9,112 bases of DNA from Candidatus Krumholzibacteriia bacterium (GTDB lineage: Bacteria; Krumholzibacteriota; Krumholzibacteriia; LZORAL124-64-63): positions 1 to 9,112 of the forward strand of contig JALUJS010000387.1 in NCBI GenBank assembly GCA_027056825.1. The letters run 5' to 3'. The translations under genes were made by a program, and so were the position numbers. Below, piece after piece: positions 7,201 through 9,112 of this stretch (position 1 is its first letter; each line of letters begins with the position of its first letter). The notes under the pieces were generated by a model. It did no database searches. It saw only the letters and a list, made by a program, of their open reading frames with translations, and had not been told where the DNA came from.

Positions 7201-9110
7201 GCGGTCACATCGCTGCCATCGGCCGATCCCAGGTTGGTGACGGTCACACCCTGCAGGCGATCGCCCAGGCCACCGTTACCCGGGACGGTCAGGTCCAGCG
7301 CCAGCACCGGTCCGTCATCCGGACCGAGGGTCATGGTGCGGACCGGACCGGTGGCGATCTGGTCGGCGATCATGCCGTCGGCGACCCACGCGGCGCCCGA
7401 ATCCAGGGGCCAACCGGCCACGACGGTGGCGTCCGGCATGTCGATGCCGAAGACCCCCGTGATCTGCGCGCCGATGACATCGCCGTCGGCGACGACGCCG
7501 GGGTCCAGGTCGGCCACCACGAACAACCGTTCGGAGGCGCCCGGGGCCAGGGAAATGTCGAGGCCGGGGAAGGTCACGTTGCCGGCGGTGAAGGTCCCGG
7601 AAGCCAGCTGGGGATCGGTGACGGGATCATCCAGGATCCCATTGCCGTTGCCGTCCCGGCGGAGAGTCACCTGGCGCGCGATCCCGTCCAAACGGTCCTG
7701 TCCGCCGGGTCCGCTTGCCGTGTTGGACACCGTCAGCCCTTGCAGGGTCCGGGCCGTGGTATAGGTGTTGGTCAGGACGAACTGCAGCAGGTTCAGCCCG
7801 CCGGCGTCGGGGTGGATGGCGCCGGAGTTGATGAAATCCGCGGTCATGATGACCCGGTCGGTGACGCTGATTCCCTGGGTGCCGGGATTGTCCAGGGATC
7901 CGTCCCGCGGCCCGTCGTTGCCACTGGCCATCTGCACCGCATTGCTGCCCCCGGGCAGGCCCAGGCGGATGTCGCTCGAGGGGCTGGCGGTTTCGGCAAT
8001 GTCCACGGTGATGAAGAAACGACGGCCGGTCGCCGGGACGGGCGTATCCAGGCCGGTGATCTGCCATAAGTCTCCGGAAAAGGCCAGCGGCCCCAGGAGA
8101 AGGTCCCCGGCCGGGTCGAAGGAGCCGTCGCCGTCATCGGCCCAGGCATGCATTCCGGCCAGGTCCCTGTCGGGTTCGGCCGAACCGTGGTTGGCCACGC
8201 TGAGGCCGTTGAGACGGTCGTCGAGATACCCGTTACCGGGCAGGTCCACAGCCAGGGCGAGGTTGTCCCGGGAGCCGACGGGAAAGAGTCTGGCGTCGAC
8301 GGGGAGCACCGCGGCCTGGGCCGCGCTGAAGCCGTCGACAATCACCACCGAGCCGTCCACCATGGGCCAGGTGTCAGGGGCGGACAGGGGCTGGGTCACC
8401 TCGATGGCCGCGGCCGAGGCAAGTCCCAGACGCAGTTGGGCGTTGTCCCTCGCCGCCAGTGACGGTGCCCCGAACACGGCGATGTCCAGGGTGTCGCCCG
8501 GCTGGAGGGCCCAATCCAGTCCGCCGAAGACCGCGGCGCCGGCGCTGAAGGAGGCCGAGGCGACGGTGACCAATTCTCCACCGAGACGGCGGTTGCGGAC
8601 GCCCAGTTCCAGGGGCTGCCATTGCCCGTCAAGTTCGGCCTGGTTGCCGGGACCGACCGCCAGATCGGTGACGGTCAGGCCGGTCATGGTGTCCGGGTCG
8701 GCGCCCTGGTTGGTCAGGACCAGGGAGAGGACGCGGGTGCGTTCGGCGGCGCCGGGCAGCATGATGCCCGCCTCACCGGTGCCGGCCCAGAACTGCACGG
8801 TGCCCGCGGTCAGCAGCGGCAGGGGGGTGATGACGGCGGTGTCGCTGTTGTTGCCGGTCACAGCGTCGGCCTGGTCACTGGCCGAAACGGCGGCGAAGTT
8901 CGTGATGTCGGTCCCCGCGGTGCCGGAAGCAACGACGCAGGTCACATCCAGGGAAGCCTGGGCAGCCGCGCCCAGCGCACCGAGATCCCAGACTCCCGTT
9001 ACAGGGCTGTAACTGCCCTGGGCGGGGGCGGCGGGTGGCCCCGAGGGGCGCCATGGGCCCCGCCTCAGCCGAAGCTCGCGAGGGGTTCGTCCTCGCGGGC
9101 GAGGAGCTGA
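4278..9110 (-). CDS. Giant secreted repeat protein with DUF11 remnant and FlgD-Ig-like C-terminal sorting-like domain (5' end unresolved)
   Basis: The frame is open from 9110 to the TGA at 4280. The only in-frame start codon is GTG at 8945, giving 1555 residues, but it lies inside a DUF11 domain, so it is not the true start. DUF11 homology (SYSPVTGVWDLGALG, then GTAGTDITNFAAVSASDQAD and NNSDTAVIT) begins near base 9030. Upstream of that no signal peptide or DUF11 front half is seen. Counting from GTG 8945: repeats A1 (46-183), B1 (214-347), A2 (369-503), B2 (534-665); an Ig/CARDB-like spacer (678-780); four unnamed domains C1-C4 (796-938, 952-1103, 1114-1263, 1279-1431); and a C-terminal domain (1459-1555) starting INFPNPF and ending RKVGVVR. 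Asp-rich loops such as DGNGNGILDD may bind calcium. Only two Cys are seen and there are no catalytic motifs, so a structural, adhesive or surface-layer role is likely but unproven. First gene of the coupled operon visible here. Confidence 0.88.
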   Translation of the reverse strand, partial: SAPRPRGRTPRELRLRRGPWRPSGPPAAPAQGSYSPVTGVWDLGALGAAAQASLDVTCVVASGTAGTDITNFAAVSASDQADAVTGNNSDTAVITPLPLLTAGTVQFWAGTGEAGIMLPGAAERTRVLSLVLTNQGADPDTMTGLTVTDLAVGPGNQAELDGQWQPLELGVRNRRLGGELVTVASASFSAGAAVFGGLDWALQPGDTLDIAVFGAPSLAARDNAQLRLGLASAAAIEVTQPLSAPDTWPMVDGSVVIVDGFSAAQAAVLPVDARLFPVGSRDNLALAVDLPGNGYLDDRLNGLSVANHGSAEPDRDLAGMHAWADDGDGSFDPAGDLLLGPLAFSGDLWQITGLDTPVPATGRRFFITVDIAETASPSSDIRLGLPGGSNAVQMASGNDGPRDGSLDNPGTQGISVTDRVIMTADFINSGAIHPDAGGLNLLQFVLTNTYTTARTLQGLTVSNTASGPGGQDRLDGIARQVTLRRDGNGNGILDDPVTDPQLASGTFTAGNVTFPGLDISLAPGASERLFVVADLDPGVVADGDVIGAQITGVFGIDMPDATVVAGWPLDSGAAWVADGMIADQIATGPVRTMTLGPDDGPVLALDLTVPGNGGLGDRLQGVTVTNLGSADGSDVTARLWADGGDGEFGSGAGDDILLGPLAVAGSSWTSTVLDRVIPSQGLRLFVGVDVASVPRDSVTVELSVPVNGLVVASDNDGPLDRTVPAGGMLIITTSPLRTSLAFDSGISNVGQTGSLTMTITNAGAETLSAVTPTVSIDSGAGLMVLGEPAPASLASLAPGQTAAITWPYTGQAPGTVVIVGNAEGSTAGAQVRRSIATPSSPHRIFNPVGHLELYPTINLPFSVNRGQAGLVPLTLTFMNPGDAETANAHLTGFSLRFAETEGGSVISPTALLDRITVSEGTEIYLDRTDLPDVAGPLDLVFDRPVQITSEEPVTLGVRLDLDLNSTAPSFQISIEDATWFNGKDAVDNHEVPVLMGQGAYPLQTGQAILVSPAAGLDIAVVTHQVTYAEPGQRDVPLLTFQAANNSGDDASTIEVGQVSFSLHDSSGAVITLPDSLLEWLTLKDALGEYFSGSAATVGDTLLVLPLSPPLTVPGNATRELTILGDIAPTAPLGHLVAHLAAPEGLDARDGNMNNPVPVTLATAAVGDPVVLVSPATTLQVSGSGTLAPTLARGSRDVQTMSLLLSNPHAAGSAALVCDGLVLEFLDGEHNPLDPDLILDRIRVQRGASFPGVVIEPGAADGVIPVPLEPISLEPGALPVSLEILLDIKTDAPSLAMEVVLGEEGISAHDAVSGAPASAALPGGGQVYINSGTTNIVQPADELLVAYTDLIPALLPRDGSFVPAMSLSLANPSASGFGAIELSALNIHLSPPDAGQGAKDMLAGGVAVQALRLMSGEDLVAEAADIAPDAESVTLVPTSSPEIPAGGSRAVTIAVQIRDTAPSGQFRLYVDVGDIVANQAGSANTPVHVGAASGVAFPFSTRVGNISELDLSSSFINFPNPFAAGNEATTFAYNLPAAGRVSLRILTPHGRVVSVLLTDEPKSAGLHQDDIWQGVNGRGQPVRNGVYLAELRVVYDDGSGARALRKVGVVR
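4281..4571 (-). other. FlgD-Ig-like / type-A C-terminal sorting-like domain of the giant protein
   Basis: About 97 terminal residues. INFPNPF, then TTFAYNLPAAGRVSLRIL, GRVVSVLL, AGLHQDDIWQGVNGRGQPV, RNGVYLAELRV and the end RKVGVVR match, motif by motif, the FlgD-Ig / Por-secretion-tail pattern (NxPNPF...F.l.....v.l.i.d..Gr.v..L......G.....WdG.n..G..v..GvY...l). In Bacteroidetes such tails direct type IX secretion and surface anchoring. Whether a full type IX apparatus exists in this organism cannot be seen here. Confidence 0.85.
4653..6560 (-). repeat. Four tandem copies (C1-C4) of an unnamed ~150-residue beta-rich domain
   Basis: Approximate extents on DNA: C1 6560-6132, C2 6092-5637, C3 5606-5157, C4 5111-4653. 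Each unit runs: a strand with SPA or PA, a VPLLTF / TMSLLLSN / AMSLSLANP strand (often followed by NP or NN), a block with LLxRIxV or LLEWLTLKDALG, a PL..P..LxPG turn, then a (L/I)xLDLDL(N)STAPS- or DI(K)TDAPS-like motif (TAPSFQ, TAPLGH, TDAPSL, TAPSGQ), closing with an (A)xDA or N(A/S)xNxPV element. The copies are strongly diverged, so duplication is old. I do not recognise a named family. Confidence 0.75.
6951..8810 (-). repeat. Duplicated A-B module (A1-B1, A2-B2) with Asp-rich loops
   Basis: A1 is 8810-8397, B1 8306-7905, A2 7841-7437 and B2 7346-6951. A units share LxLVLTN or LLQFVLTN, LTVT/LTVSN, GPGxQxxLDG, (A)SFSAG / GTFTAGNVTFPGLD and LxPG. B units share DLPGNGYLDDRLNGLSV / TVPGNGGLGDRLQGVTV, WADDGDGSFD / WADGGDGEFG, LLLGPLAxxG and (S/A)SDNDGP-like ends. 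The paired order A-B-A-B points to duplication of a two-domain module. DxDxDG-like loops suggest calcium-stabilised folds; this is inference. Confidence 0.8.
9038..9104. repeat. Cluster of short perfect palindromes / hairpins in GC-rich stretch
   Basis: Within about 70 bases: GCCCC-GA-GGGGC (9038-9049); GGGGC-N7-GCCCC (9045-9061) enclosing CCATGG; CTCGCGAG (9075-9082); CGCGAGG-N7-CCTCGCG (9077-9097); and CCTCGC-GG-GCGAGG (9091-9104). No T-tract follows on either strand, so none looks like an intrinsic terminator. The cluster coincides with the point where the large gene loses coding character. Confidence 0.6.
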
Positions 9111-9112
9111 AA
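9053..9112 (+). CDS. Possible start of a divergent gene running off the right edge (weak)
   Basis: From ATG at 9053 (in CCATGG) 20 codons run in frame to the last base, ending EGFVLAGEELK, with mostly G or C in the third position and a GAGGGG four bases before the start codon region. The wording looks protein-like, but 20 codons cannot be assigned, and the same bases also read plausibly on the minus strand (FQLLAREDEPLASFG followed by a stop at 9067-9065). One of the two may be a true gene end abutting or replacing the front of the large gene. Low confidence. Confidence 0.2.
   Translation, partial: MGPASAEAREGFVLAGEELK

Noticed and set aside
8943..8945. GTG at 8945 as the true start of the giant protein
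   Set aside because: It lies within a DUF11 domain whose strand pattern is already present upstream (SYSPVTGVWDLGALG), and neither a ribosome site nor a signal peptide follows it.
7765..9012. Plus-strand open frame of 415 codons opposite the giant gene
   Set aside because: Ser/Arg/Pro-rich mirror composition with no domain, fully antisense to the A-B repeats.
9074..9100. T-arm-like hairpin with GGTTCGT loop, as a tRNA remnant
   Set aside because: The loop does not start with TTC in the proper register, and no acceptor stem, anticodon arm or CCA context surrounds it.

Overview
The window reads almost entirely on the minus strand and carries four genes in the order right edge -> left edge: (1) a very large secreted multidomain surface protein whose 5' end is not resolved, (2) an outer-membrane beta-barrel of the PorV/PorQ (UPF0164) type fused to a TPR tail, (3) a membrane-bound sensor with a complete HD-GYP cyclic-di-GMP phosphodiesterase domain, and (4) the N-terminal part of a C69-family (PepD-like) peptidase cut by the left edge. 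No RNA genes, CRISPR arrays, insertion sequences or transposases were seen.

Organism: the DNA is GC-rich (about two thirds G+C by eye, strongly GC at third codon positions). The large protein ends in a FlgD-Ig-like / type-A sorting-like C-terminal domain and is followed directly by a PorV-type barrel. With the C69 peptidase, this is the profile of a high-GC member of the Fibrobacteres-Chlorobi-Bacteroidetes superphylum, for example Krumholzibacteriota-, Eisenbacteria- or Latescibacterota-like lineages. The phylum is inferred, not shown.

Layout: 9112-9030 is a GC-rich, palindrome-rich stretch where the frame of the large gene stays open but loses coding character. About 9030-4278 is the large protein: half a DUF11 domain, an A-B-A-B set of repeats with Asp-rich loops, one Ig-like spacer, four tandem copies of a roughly 150-residue unnamed domain, and the C-terminal sorting-like domain. 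4281-2218 is the barrel-TPR protein. 2221-758 is the HD-GYP sensor. 757-664 is a 94-base gap without a clear terminator or promoter. 663-1 is the C69 peptidase.

How they may work together: the first three genes are joined by two 4-base ATGA stop/start overlaps, so they are almost certainly one translationally coupled operon. The order is exported cargo with a sorting-like C-terminus, then a barrel of the family that in type IX secretion (PorV) receives such C-termini, then a c-di-GMP-degrading sensor. A cargo / outer-membrane partner / second-messenger module is the most interesting reading of the window. The order and overlaps are seen directly; the functional link is inference.
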